Positions 23,249 through 31,927 of a DNA stretch of 48,920 nucleotides are shown here, in pieces. Source of the stretch: JACPFV01 sp035526825 (GTDB lineage: Bacteria > Pseudomonadota > Gammaproteobacteria > Nevskiales > Nevskiaceae). The stretch is from the NCBI GenBank assembly GCA_035526825.1, contig DATLBT010000094.1:1-48920 (forward strand), written 5' to 3'. The notes under the pieces are model-generated. The model saw only the letters and a program-made list of their open reading frames with translations, was not told the DNA's origin and made no database searches. Made by a program: the position numbers and the translations under genes. Position 1 is the first letter of the stretch. The number at the start of each line of letters is the position of its first letter.

Positions 23249-26200
23249 CTATTCAGCGTGGAGGCGGCGGCGCGGCCGTAGCAGTCCGGCGAGCCCCAGG
23301 ATCAGCAGCACGGCCGGCGCGATCGCGCCGCCGATGCGGTTATTGCCATCGGTCCGCGCCGCGACGTCACCGAGGACCGTGATCGTCTGCTCCGCGAGGT
23401 TGGTGCTGGCGCGGCCGGTGTCGTCGCTGACTGTCAGCTTGGCGCGGTAAACGCCCGGTGTGAGGTAACGGTGCGACACCTGCACCGAACCGCGACCGCC
23501 GAAACTCCCGGTCTGGGGCGATGGGGTGCCGGGCTCATCGCCAAAGGTGATGGACCAAGTGTCCAGGGTCGCGCCTTCCGGCACCGTTCCCGACAGGGAG
23601 AAGATCACGTCCAGCGGTGCCGCTCCTTCACCCGGCGATGCCTTCAGCTCACCCAGCACTAGTGCCGCGGCAGAGCAGACGTCGATGCCGCGCACGGTGT
23701 AATCGGTCGTGGCGCTGGTGTCGCGGCTGGTGGTGTTGGCGCCGATGCGCGCGCGCGCCTCAAACCCTGCGAGGAGGTCGCCGGCGTCGGGATTGCCGAA
23801 CAAACTGCGCGCCGCGACCAAGGTGATGGTGCCGTCGTCGGCGAAGCCGCTGGCCGCATCGAGGTCGCCGTCCTTGGCGAAGGTCGTCACGGTGGCAACA
23901 GCGTAGGTGCCGTACTCGTAGCTGGGCGCGGCGGCATTGGCGGCATTCATGCCGATGTAGAAGTTTCCCGGGAACAGCAACGCGTAGAACGCGCCGGGTG
24001 CCGGCGTGCCGCCCGTGAAGCCGGCGACCTTGTAGGTGAACACGAAGCTGTCGGCGCGGTCGACGGGTTCCGAGACACCGACAAAGACGATGTCCATGTC
24101 GTCGCTGGGCGGGCTGGCGTCCCCGGTCGGATCGGTGATGACGATGTCCCCGGGCGCCGTGCAGGTGTCAATGACCGGCAGGATGGTGACGACCAATTCG
24201 ATAATGTTGCTGTCGAGCGCCATGCCGACGCTGTTTTGGGCCACGACCTTGTAGTAGTACTTCTCGACCAGCGGGTCCGGGGTCGTGTCGACGAATGTCG
24301 TCGCCTTGCCGGCGTCGCCGAGGACGGAGAACGGTCCGGCTGCGCTGGTCGCCCGCGACACGCGGTAATTGGTTATCTTGCTGCCGCCGGTGTCCGGCGC
24401 ATTCCACACCACCCGGCTGAACTCCGAGGTGCGCACGCTGAGGTCCTGGCGCCCGCAGGCGGGAGCGGGCTTTATCGGCGTTGGATTGTTGTACTGCGTC
24501 AGCGGCTTGTTATCGAAGGCCGCGAACATGGTGCGACCGCCGGATTGGCGCACGATGGATGCCTTGGCCGCGAAACCGTTCGCGCTGGGGTCCCGCACGC
24601 AGCCGCCAATGCAGCCGTCGGCGTAGGCGAACAACAGCCGCCCCTCATCGTCGATCTGGAGGTCGTTGAAGTCGAGCAGGTTGCGGTTGGTGCCGTCGGG
24701 GCCGACGCCGCCGAAGCCCTGAATGGGGTCGAACGGCGTCACATTGGCCACGTGGTAATCGACGCCCTCGTTGTAGGTCGTCGCGATGTAGCCGTGCCAC
24801 ACGCCCTGGAACGCCAGCGAGGCGCCGTTGCCCGGGGTGGTGGTGCCGAGGAACGCGCAGGCCGCGCGCCCGCCGTCGCCGGCCACCGCCTGCGGGAAGC
24901 GCGACTGCACGATGCCGAGCGGCGCGCCGATGTTCTTGTCCCTGATCCAGGTCACGCCCTTGTCCTTCGACACGGCCATGCGCACGCTGCTGTCGGCGTT
25001 CTCGTAGCACATGTACAGCGTGCCGTCGGTGGCGATGCCAATCGAGGGATCCGAGCCGGCACCGCCGGTGCTCTCCGGCAATGTGTGGACGGTCCAGGTC
25101 TGGCCGGCGTCGTTGCTGACATGCACGATGACCTGGCCGGCAGTGCCGCCAACCGGCGCGATGCACTGCGAGCTGTCAGGCACGTAGACCGTGCCGTCCG
25201 GCGCGACCTTGACGTGACCGTGCAGGCCCCCGGCGCCACAGTCCAGGTTCTTGAACGCCATGCCCGGGCCGAAAGTCTGGCCGCCGTCGTCGCTGCGCGA
25301 ACAGAAAGCTGCCGCCACAGACTGCGAGCAGTAATAGACCGCGCGCTTTGGGACGCCCGGCGGCCACGTCGCCGTGGGCGGCGTGGCGGCGGCGGGGTAG
25401 GGTCCTGAGGCGATGGTCTGGTGGTCGGCGCCTCCGTTCGATGCGCCGATCTGGCCCGGCGTCCAGTTCTCGCCGTCATCGTCGGTGAACTCGAAAGCGC
25501 TGTTCGAGCCTGTCAGCTGAGAGTTGAATATGCGGCCCGTCGCTTCGTCCGTGAACAGGATCGGGTCGAGGCTGTTGATCGTGGTCAGCAAACCGGATTT
25601 GTCCTCCCAGGTAGCGGGGCAGCTCGCCGGCAGCAGCGGCGGCACCACTTCTTCCTGGTAGGTCTGGCGCAGCGCGTGCGTGTACGAAATGAACATCGTG
25701 CGATTGGTAAACTTGTTGTAGCCGATCGATGGCTCGGCCGCGTCGTCGCCCATGCCGGAAGGGGCGACATGGATCTGGAAGCGCGGCCCCAGGCCGGAGG
25801 CGGTTGAAATGGTGCAGCCGTCAGCGTCCACGCTGGCGCCAGCGGGCGTGCCGGGGCAGACGTCGACTTCGTTCGGCACCCCATCGTCGTCGAGGTCCGG
25901 CGAGCCGCCCGACCTGGAGGTGGCAGTGAGCGTGAGCCGGCCTCGATACGGCGTGGCCGTCGGCGACACGAACGGGCAGATGATCGCGTCGTACGCGCCG
26001 GCGACCGGATCGTTGGCCGAGACGTTTTCTTCGGGCGTGCCGCCGTCGCTGTCGCCGACCAGGTTGCCGTCCTGCAGCACCGTCAGCACGTAGTCGCCGT
26101 CGGTATCCCACTCGACGTGGAAATCAGCCTTGACGGTAAAGTCGTCGTAGAGGTCGGGCGGCACCGTCAGGTTGATGATGTGACCGTCTTCACCCACGCC

Positions 26201-26380
26201 GGCACCGGCACAGGTATTGGCGCCGCCGAACACCCCCGCAGGGGCGGTCCCCTCCCACGTGACGACGACGACCTGGCCGTGCGCCGTGGGCACTGCGACC
26301 GTCTGCGACGGGGGCGTCGAGGCCAGCGTCGAAAGGGAGACCAGGGCCAGGGCGGCCGCAAGGCGAGCGGGAGAGCGCAT
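23249..26380 (-). CDS. Secreted BNR/sialidase-like propeller protein with TSP3, FN3-like and PKD-like domains and C-terminal sorting tag (paralogue A)
   Basis: Exported protein of 1043 residues. Order: signal peptide (1-21), beta-rich N-domain, TSP3 repeat (DLDDDGVPNEVDVCPGTP, about 163-180), a propeller-like region with BNR/Asp-box units (SDDGGQTFGPG, SNDAGQTWTV, SKDKGVTWI), an FN3-like domain, another beta domain and a PKD-like domain. The C-terminal tag is NNRIGGAIAPAVLLILGL followed by Arg-rich residues. Cys-rich blocks (YYCSQSVAAAFCSRSD) are shared with the paralogue at 36002. BNR propellers occur in sialidases and other glycan-active proteins, but no sialidase Arg triad can be confirmed. 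Function unknown; location periplasm, cell surface or medium. Confidence 0.85.
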   Translation of the reverse strand: MRSPARLAAALALVSLSTLASTPPSQTVAVPTAHGQVVVVTWEGTAPAGVFGGANTCAGAGVGEDGHIINLTVPPDLYDDFTVKADFHVEWDTDGDYVLTVLQDGNLVGDSDGGTPEENVSANDPVAGAYDAIICPFVSPTATPYRGRLTLTATSRSGGSPDLDDDGVPNEVDVCPGTPAGASVDADGCTISTASGLGPRFQIHVAPSGMGDDAAEPSIGYNKFTNRTMFISYTHALRQTYQEEVVPPLLPASCPATWEDKSGLLTTINSLDPILFTDEATGRIFNSQLTGSNSAFEFTDDDGENWTPGQIGASNGGADHQTIASGPYPAAATPPTATWPPGVPKRAVYYCSQSVAAAFCSRSDDGGQTFGPGMAFKNLDCGAGGLHGHVKVAPDGTVYVPDSSQCIAPVGGTAGQVIVHVSNDAGQTWTVHTLPESTGGAGSDPSIGIATDGTLYMCYENADSSVRMAVSKDKGVTWIRDKNIGAPLGIVQSRFPQAVAGDGGRAACAFLGTTTPGNGASLAFQGVWHGYIATTYNEGVDYHVANVTPFDPIQGFGGVGPDGTNRNLLDFNDLQIDDEGRLLFAYADGCIGGCVRDPSANGFAAKASIVRQSGGRTMFAAFDNKPLTQYNNPTPIKPAPACGRQDLSVRTSEFSRVVWNAPDTGGSKITNYRVSRATSAAGPFSVLGDAGKATTFVDTTPDPLVEKYYYKVVAQNSVGMALDSNIIELVVTILPVIDTCTAPGDIVITDPTGDASPPSDDMDIVFVGVSEPVDRADSFVFTYKVAGFTGGTPAPGAFYALLFPGNFYIGMNAANAAAPSYEYGTYAVATVTTFAKDGDLDAASGFADDGTITLVAARSLFGNPDAGDLLAGFEARARIGANTTSRDTSATTDYTVRGIDVCSAAALVLGELKASPGEGAAPLDVIFSLSGTVPEGATLDTWSITFGDEPGTPSPQTGSFGGRGSVQVSHRYLTPGVYRAKLTVSDDTGRASTNLAEQTITVLGDVAARTDGNNRIGGAIAPAVLLILGLAGLLRPRRRLHAE

Positions 26381-26409
26381 TAAAAAACCTCTGGAACAGG
26401 GGTACTTCC

Positions 26410-26448
26410 GCTCCGCCCGGCCGGGCCTCCACTCGACGTGGACGGAGC
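26410..26448 (-). other. Branched inverted-repeat structure in the leader of the BNR protein A gene
   Basis: An outer stem GCTCCG (26410-26415) / CGGAGC (26443-26448) encloses two further self-complementary elements, CCCGGCCGGG (26416-26425) and TCCAC-TCGAC-GTGGA (26428-26442). RNA read on the minus strand could fold as a three-way junction 30-68 bases before the ATG. No known riboswitch matches. Confidence 0.35.
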
Positions 26449-26547
26449 TTCAGTGATGCCGGCGAGTCTACCGTGACTATCCGGTGCCGGCGCAGGGCGT
26501 CGAGCTAGTAAAAAGAGACTGCGAAACAAAATTTCAAATGTCCCCGG

Positions 26548-29500
26548 TCAGCAGGCGAAGCCGGCTCCTCGCCGGCCACGCAGCCCGCCCAACAGCGCCA
26601 GCATCAGCAGCGCGAGCCCCGACATGCCGCCGCCGACCTTGTTGTTGTCGCTGAGCGCGTTGGCCGCTGGCGCCACTGCCGCCACGTTGCGGACCATCAC
26701 GGTGATGTCATCGGTGTCCTGGGACGTGCCGTCGCTGGCGGTGACCCGGAACGTCAGCGGCCGATCGACGTCCACCGGCGGCGCCGTGAACGACGCGCTG
26801 GCGCTGTTGGCGCCGGTGATCGTCACCAAGGGTCCGGCCGTTTGCGTCCATGCATACGTGAGCCCATCGCCGTTGGCGTCCACCGCCACGGCGTTCAGCA
26901 TCACTCCCGCGCCCTCATCGACGGCAAAATCCACACCGGCGCTGACTTCAGGCGGCGGGTTCAGCACGGTGATGCCGACTTCCGCTGCGTTGGTGCTGCC
27001 GGCGTTTTCCGAGTCGCGGATCTCCAGGGTGGCCGTATAGCTGCCGGGTTGTGCATAGACGTGCTCGATCAGCGGCTCGTCCTGCGTCACCGGAGCGCTG
27101 CTGTCGCCGAAATCGAAGGTGTAGCTGACGACGCTGCCGGCGACCGCGGGTGTGGTGGAGTCTGAGCCATCGAAGGTGACGGTCAGCGGCGCGGGGCCGC
27201 TGGTCACGTCGGCGGTCAACACTGCGAGTGGCTTGGCAACGATCGGACACGGCAGGTTGCCAACCAGCACGTACGACTCCAGCGCGGCGGCGCTGTCGAC
27301 CGTCAGCCCCGCGCCATTGTTCGGGTTGCTGGTCTGGCGGATTGAGCCGGCGAGGCCGGTGATGGCGTCGCCGGTGTTCAGGCTGAACTGCGCCTTGTCC
27401 AGCACCAGCGTAATCGTGCCGTTGGTGTCAAAGCTGCTGCCAGGCAGGTCACCCTCAATCGTGAACAGGCCCACTCCGGAAGTGCCAGGAGCCGCCTGCG
27501 TTGAGCGATAGCCGCGCTTGAAGCCCGGAGCCGCGCTGCTGCCACCGGGACCCACGGTGTCCATCGCGACGAACTGAGCCTCGACGTCGGTCCGCGCAGG
27601 CGTGTTGAAGTACACGTACCAGCGGTAGTTCGCGATCGGCGCGGGATTCAGGTTGTCGACCTTCATGGTGACCACGAGCTTGCCGGGCATATCGCCAGGC
27701 TCCGCCAGCCAGATGCGGCGCAGGTCGTCCATGCCGGTCTGGGAGCTGTCTCCAGTTGTGCCAGGGCCGCTGAGCACGCGCGTCAGGCCCGGGAGCTCGC
27801 ACGCGCGCTCGTTCGACGGCGGCACGGTGCCGGGGGCGAGGCGCGTGGTGAAGGCGCGGCCGAACATCGGCTGGCCCACGGCGGTCTGCCCGGTGCTCGT
27901 GGCCGGCGACGGCGCATATTCGAGCGTGCCCGCGTCGTTCAGCACCAGCACGCGGATGTTGTGGATCGGCTCGTTGATCGGCGGATAGCCGAGCTGCGCG
28001 TAGGGCACGAAGAAGCTGATGACGTTTCCGGCACGCTCGACCAGCGTCGCGACGGCAGTGTTGGTGGCGCTCGGCTCGGCGGCGACAACGCCGTCGGCGT
28101 CCGCGATGATCGCGGTCCGCGTAGGCACGCCGCGCACGTTCTGCTCGACCCGATAGGTCAGCGATGGCGACGCGAAGTCTGCCGCGTCGGCGACCGTGAG
28201 CCGGTACATAATCCCCGGGCCTTCGCTGTTGTAATTCTGCATGGTCAGCTGGACGACGTCAGCCGCGCCTTCGGCGATGTCGAAGTCTTCGTTGTCGACG
28301 AGCACGGTCCATTCCTCGTCCACCGGCCGCAGCCCGGCCTTGGTGATCGTGGTGCCGCTGTCCCGGAGATCGTTCAGCGCCGCCTGCATGTCGACCAGGC
28401 CGGCGCCGTAGCCGAAGTGGATGGTGCTGCCCGCGTGCTGCGGGTCGGCCTCGTAGTTGCCGCCAACCTTGCGCGCGGTGCGCTGCAGCAGCAGCTCGAT
28501 TTCGGCGGGCGTGATGTTGGGCTTGGCCTGCGCGATCGCGCCGATGACGCCGACGATGTTCGGCGTCGCCATCGACGTGCCGGAGATGGTGCCGTACCAG
28601 GGCTGCCACTCGGTTTCGGCTGCAGCGTCGTCGCCGCCGGTGCAGATGGCCTGCGTCGGCGTCGCCTGTGTGCAGGCGGAGGTGCTGAGATCGCCCGGTG
28701 CCGAGATGTCGGGGTACTTGTCGGGATTGCCCTTTTTGCCGCGGCTCGAGAAGCTCGACAGGGGCGCGTCGAGCGCGCCGGTGCCCTGGTCGTTGTAGCT
28801 CGCCACGCAAATCAGGCCCGGCGTGGGATTCTTGCAGGCCGAACTCGTTCGGTCCTTGGTACCGTCGCCGCCGTCGTTGCCGGCCGCGAAGACCATGTTC
28901 ACGCCGCAGCCGATGATGCGGTTGATCAGTTGCGAGTCCGCATCGCCCCCGTTGTAGGGATAGCCCTCGTCGGTGTCGGGGTTGATGCCGTCGCCGTAGG
29001 AATTGTTCACGGCCTTGAGGGTCCGGAATTCCGGCAGCCCGATGTTGTCGAGCAGGTGCTGGTAGGCGACCGTGATGTTCAGCACGAAGATCACTGCGCC
29101 GTGGGCCCAGTGCATGATCTGGGCCTTTGGCGAGGCCGATGTGAATGTGCCGGGCAGGAACGGCGCCGTGGCGGCGTCGGCGTAACTGCCGTTGGACTGC
29201 GTGCCGTCACCGGCGACGATGCCGGTGACGTGCGTGCCGTGCCCGCCGCCGGCGTTCTCGCTGTCCGCGTAGCCGACGTCGACGTATCCCGCCGCCGCGT
29301 ACTTGAAGTTGTGCACGATGCGGCCGGCGAAGTCCGGGTGCGCGCCGAACAGGCCGCTGTCCATGACGCCGAGCGTGACGCCCTCGCCGGTCAGGATCTT
29401 GCCGCCCGCATCGCGATACGGCCCGTCGGCCACCGTTTCCTGCGCCATGCGGATGCGCGTGGTCCAGCTTTGCGTGGCGTCGAGGTAGCGCAGCGGCTTG

Positions 29501-30567
29501 TTGTGCTGGATGCGCATGACCAACGGGTGGTTCACCAGGCTCCGGAATGCCGCGACCCGGCCTTCCGCGAACACCGCCGTCGTGTAGCGCCGGAAGTCGT
29601 GCGAGATTTTCAGGCCGAGCGCCTGCACTGCCGCGTCCTGCTGCGCACGTGTGCCCGCGCGGAAGAAGTGCACGAACGCGCCGTAGGGCGCGCCATTGCC
29701 GAGGCGCGTCCATTCCTTTTGCACGGCCGAGTCGACGGAGGTGGCGCCGCTCGTGGGCACCTGCGCGACCGCCATCGCGGCGCCGCTGGTTGCGCACGCC
29801 GCCGTTGCAGGGCAGCCCTTGGCGTCCACCGACGCGCCAGGGGGCGTGCCGGCGCAGTCATCGACCAGGTCGGGTACGCCGTCGTTGTCCGAGTCCGTCG
29901 CGTTGAGGGCAACGATCGAGTCGCACGCTGGGCCGGTGCCGGCACAGGCCTGCTGCGAGTCGTAATAGATCCGCGATCCCTGGCCGGCGTCGAGGTAGTT
30001 GTGCTCAAGCTTCAGGGTCAGCGTATCCGTCGTGCCGTTCAGCGTGATCGGTGTGGTGACGACGAAGCTGCCGCGCAGCAGGGTCGGTACGTCCGGCGTC
30101 GGCGGCGTGTCGACGATGATGTGGAACTCGTCGACGGTCGTCGGAGAAACCTGGGTGTCGTTCTTCCATAGCTGCGCGGCCCACTCGCCGAGGGCGAGCG
30201 ACGTGCAGGTCGCGTTGCACGACGCCCAGAACTTCACTGCGACCTTGCCTTGGATCGTCACGGCAGCGGCCGGATGCCAGGTCCAGTTCGAGTCGTACGG
30301 TCCCTGGGCGGTGCCGCCGATGATTGGATTGAATTCGTAGCGCGCAGCCGGCGCGACGTCGAGCGTCGCCGACGGCATCAGGAAAGGGCCGAAGCAGGTC
30401 ACGAAATCGTTGGCGCCGTTGCCCGTGCAAGGCGTGCCGAGGTCGGGGTCGCTGTCGTGGGTGTTGCCGTGGAAATGCAGCAGGTACTCGGGGAGTGCTT
30501 GCGCGAGAACGGGTTGCGCCAGCAGCAGGGCAAGTACGGTGAGACCGCGGGCGAGCAACGTGTTCAT
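26548..30567 (-). CDS. Secreted subtilisin-family (S8) serine protease with TSP3, PKD and C-terminal sorting tag
   Basis: Exported protease of 1339 residues. The ATG at 30567 has a good Shine-Dalgarno (GAGGAG) and gives a signal peptide ending ALA/QALA (about 1-21). A beta-rich N-domain, TSP3 repeat (DSDNDGVPDLVDDCAGTP) and an inhibitor/propeptide-like segment precede the catalytic domain. The triad is D403 (GVMDSGLFG), H443 (GHGTHVTG) and S665 (GTSMATPN), with the oxyanion Asn in FAAGNDGG. After it come beta domains, a PKD domain (FDFGDSSAP), a cadherin/Ig-like domain and the tag DNNKVGGGMSGLALLMLAL with Arg-rich end. The catalytic set is complete, so activity is expected. Likely exported by Sec and processed at the C-terminus. 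Confidence 0.94.
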   Translation of the reverse strand: MNTLLARGLTVLALLLAQPVLAQALPEYLLHFHGNTHDSDPDLGTPCTGNGANDFVTCFGPFLMPSATLDVAPAARYEFNPIIGGTAQGPYDSNWTWHPAAAVTIQGKVAVKFWASCNATCTSLALGEWAAQLWKNDTQVSPTTVDEFHIIVDTPPTPDVPTLLRGSFVVTTPITLNGTTDTLTLKLEHNYLDAGQGSRIYYDSQQACAGTGPACDSIVALNATDSDNDGVPDLVDDCAGTPPGASVDAKGCPATAACATSGAAMAVAQVPTSGATSVDSAVQKEWTRLGNGAPYGAFVHFFRAGTRAQQDAAVQALGLKISHDFRRYTTAVFAEGRVAAFRSLVNHPLVMRIQHNKPLRYLDATQSWTTRIRMAQETVADGPYRDAGGKILTGEGVTLGVMDSGLFGAHPDFAGRIVHNFKYAAAGYVDVGYADSENAGGGHGTHVTGIVAGDGTQSNGSYADAATAPFLPGTFTSASPKAQIMHWAHGAVIFVLNITVAYQHLLDNIGLPEFRTLKAVNNSYGDGINPDTDEGYPYNGGDADSQLINRIIGCGVNMVFAAGNDGGDGTKDRTSSACKNPTPGLICVASYNDQGTGALDAPLSSFSSRGKKGNPDKYPDISAPGDLSTSACTQATPTQAICTGGDDAAAETEWQPWYGTISGTSMATPNIVGVIGAIAQAKPNITPAEIELLLQRTARKVGGNYEADPQHAGSTIHFGYGAGLVDMQAALNDLRDSGTTITKAGLRPVDEEWTVLVDNEDFDIAEGAADVVQLTMQNYNSEGPGIMYRLTVADAADFASPSLTYRVEQNVRGVPTRTAIIADADGVVAAEPSATNTAVATLVERAGNVISFFVPYAQLGYPPINEPIHNIRVLVLNDAGTLEYAPSPATSTGQTAVGQPMFGRAFTTRLAPGTVPPSNERACELPGLTRVLSGPGTTGDSSQTGMDDLRRIWLAEPGDMPGKLVVTMKVDNLNPAPIANYRWYVYFNTPARTDVEAQFVAMDTVGPGGSSAAPGFKRGYRSTQAAPGTSGVGLFTIEGDLPGSSFDTNGTITLVLDKAQFSLNTGDAITGLAGSIRQTSNPNNGAGLTVDSAAALESYVLVGNLPCPIVAKPLAVLTADVTSGPAPLTVTFDGSDSTTPAVAGSVVSYTFDFGDSSAPVTQDEPLIEHVYAQPGSYTATLEIRDSENAGSTNAAEVGITVLNPPPEVSAGVDFAVDEGAGVMLNAVAVDANGDGLTYAWTQTAGPLVTITGANSASASFTAPPVDVDRPLTFRVTASDGTSQDTDDITVMVRNVAAVAPAANALSDNNKVGGGMSGLALLMLALLGGLRGRRGAGFAC

Positions 30568-30748
30568 CGAAAGACTCCTCAACGATATTCGCCCCGCGCG
30601 TAGCCGCTCCCACGCAGGCCAGCAGCAGCGGGCTCACAAAGGGAAACGGGGAGAGATGACGATAGGTTCAGATGACGTTTAGTTTACGCCGCCATCACTG
30701 CCGTGGGTCTAGGAAAATTGCTCTACCGAAGACGGGGGCCCGAGGGGC

Positions 30749-31927
30749 TCAGTCTTCCTTGGCGGCTTCCTTGGCCAGCTCGCGCCGAGTCTTCTTGCGC
30801 TCCACCATGCGCGGCGACGGAATCCGCTGCGATCCCGCTGGCGGGGGTGTGGCGTCGGCGATCACCTCTTTCAAAGCCATGCGGCCGACGGCCGGGTAGG
30901 TCAGGCTGCCAAAGTACAGCCACGGGCCATGCTCGCGCACGCTGGTAATAGGGGCATAGGCGTCGTCGCCGGCGTACTGCAAGTTGTGGACGACCTTTCC
31001 GTCGAGGTTCAGGCCCAGGACGAAGGCGTGCTTATTCGCGCGCGGCAGCAGGAATGCCGGCATCTTGGCGACGACACTACGCAGGAACGCATTGCCGGGC
31101 AGCAGCCGGTCGAGCAGCGCGTCGCGCGGCGCAAAGATGGCCACCCAGAACAGGTCTCGGTTGTTGTAAGTGACATTGTCCGGAAAGCCGGGCAGGTTGT
31201 CGATGAACACGTCGTGCGTGCCGGCCTTCGGCCCCTTCAGCCAGTAGCGCAGGATGCGGTACTCGCCGGTCTCGTTGACCAGCACGTAAGCGTCGTCAGG
31301 GCCCACCGCGACCCCATTGGCAAAGTGCAGGCCCGAAAGGAGCACGCGAGTGGCCATGGTGGCGACGTTGTACTCGAGCAACCGTCCGTTGGCGCCATGC
31401 TCGAGCAGGTCGACCATGTGCCGGCCATACCGGAACTTGTGCGACGCGTCGGTGAAATAGATGTTCTTGTCGAGGAGCGTATTGTCGGCGTCGTCCGTGA
31501 AGCCGAAGGGCACGCCATCGGCTTCCTGGCCCAGCGTGGTCAGCGTCCGTCCGAAGTGCAGCAGGCCTCTCTTGGCATCGGCGATGACGATGCCGCCTTT
31601 GGGTCCGAAGGTGATCCCCAGCGGCCGGCCGCCAGTGTTCACCACCTCAGTGAAAGAAGCCCCATCAGGCTCGAGCCTGACGACGCGACCGTCGGCATAG
31701 CCCGCATACACCCGGCCTGTGGCGTCGACGTTCACCGCCTCGGGACCCTTGCCGACGCCGGGCAGCAGCTTCTCGATACCCCTCAGCTTGTCGTTGTAGG
31801 CGTAAACGCCCTCGAGCGGCGGCGCCTGCGGCGGCGTCCACGCCTGCGGCTCCATGCCGGTCGGCCACGCCAGCAGGTACAGCAGCGCCGCCGCGAACAG
31901 CGCCAAGCCGACCTTCAGCGCTTTCAC
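30749..31927 (-). CDS. Membrane-anchored strictosidine synthase/SMP-30-like beta-propeller protein
   Basis: A 392-residue protein with an N-terminal membrane anchor (about 5-22) and a six-bladed propeller of the strictosidine synthase/APMAP family. Conserved segments are GPEAVNVDATGRVYAGYADGR, IYFTDASHKF, LLEYNVATMATRVLLSGLHF, NGVAVGPD and ETGEYRILRYWL. In bacteria these proteins are mostly uncharacterised; some act as lactonases or esterases. The GTG at 31927 overlaps the stop of the upstream protease gene (GTGA) and puts the anchor at the N-terminus, so it is preferred to the start at 31963. The C-terminus is Lys/Arg/Glu-rich (RKKTRRELAKEAAKED). It is translationally coupled to the M4 protease gene. 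Confidence 0.85.
   Translation of the reverse strand: MKALKVGLALFAAALLYLLAWPTGMEPQAWTPPQAPPLEGVYAYNDKLRGIEKLLPGVGKGPEAVNVDATGRVYAGYADGRVVRLEPDGASFTEVVNTGGRPLGITFGPKGGIVIADAKRGLLHFGRTLTTLGQEADGVPFGFTDDADNTLLDKNIYFTDASHKFRYGRHMVDLLEHGANGRLLEYNVATMATRVLLSGLHFANGVAVGPDDAYVLVNETGEYRILRYWLKGPKAGTHDVFIDNLPGFPDNVTYNNRDLFWVAIFAPRDALLDRLLPGNAFLRSVVAKMPAFLLPRANKHAFVLGLNLDGKVVHNLQYAGDDAYAPITSVREHGPWLYFGSLTYPAVGRMALKEVIADATPPPAGSQRIPSPRMVERKKTRRELAKEAAKED

Noticed and set aside
27961..30171. 736-codon plus-strand open frame
   Set aside because: Antisense to the subtilisin gene; Arg/Val/Ala-rich shadow typical of high GC.
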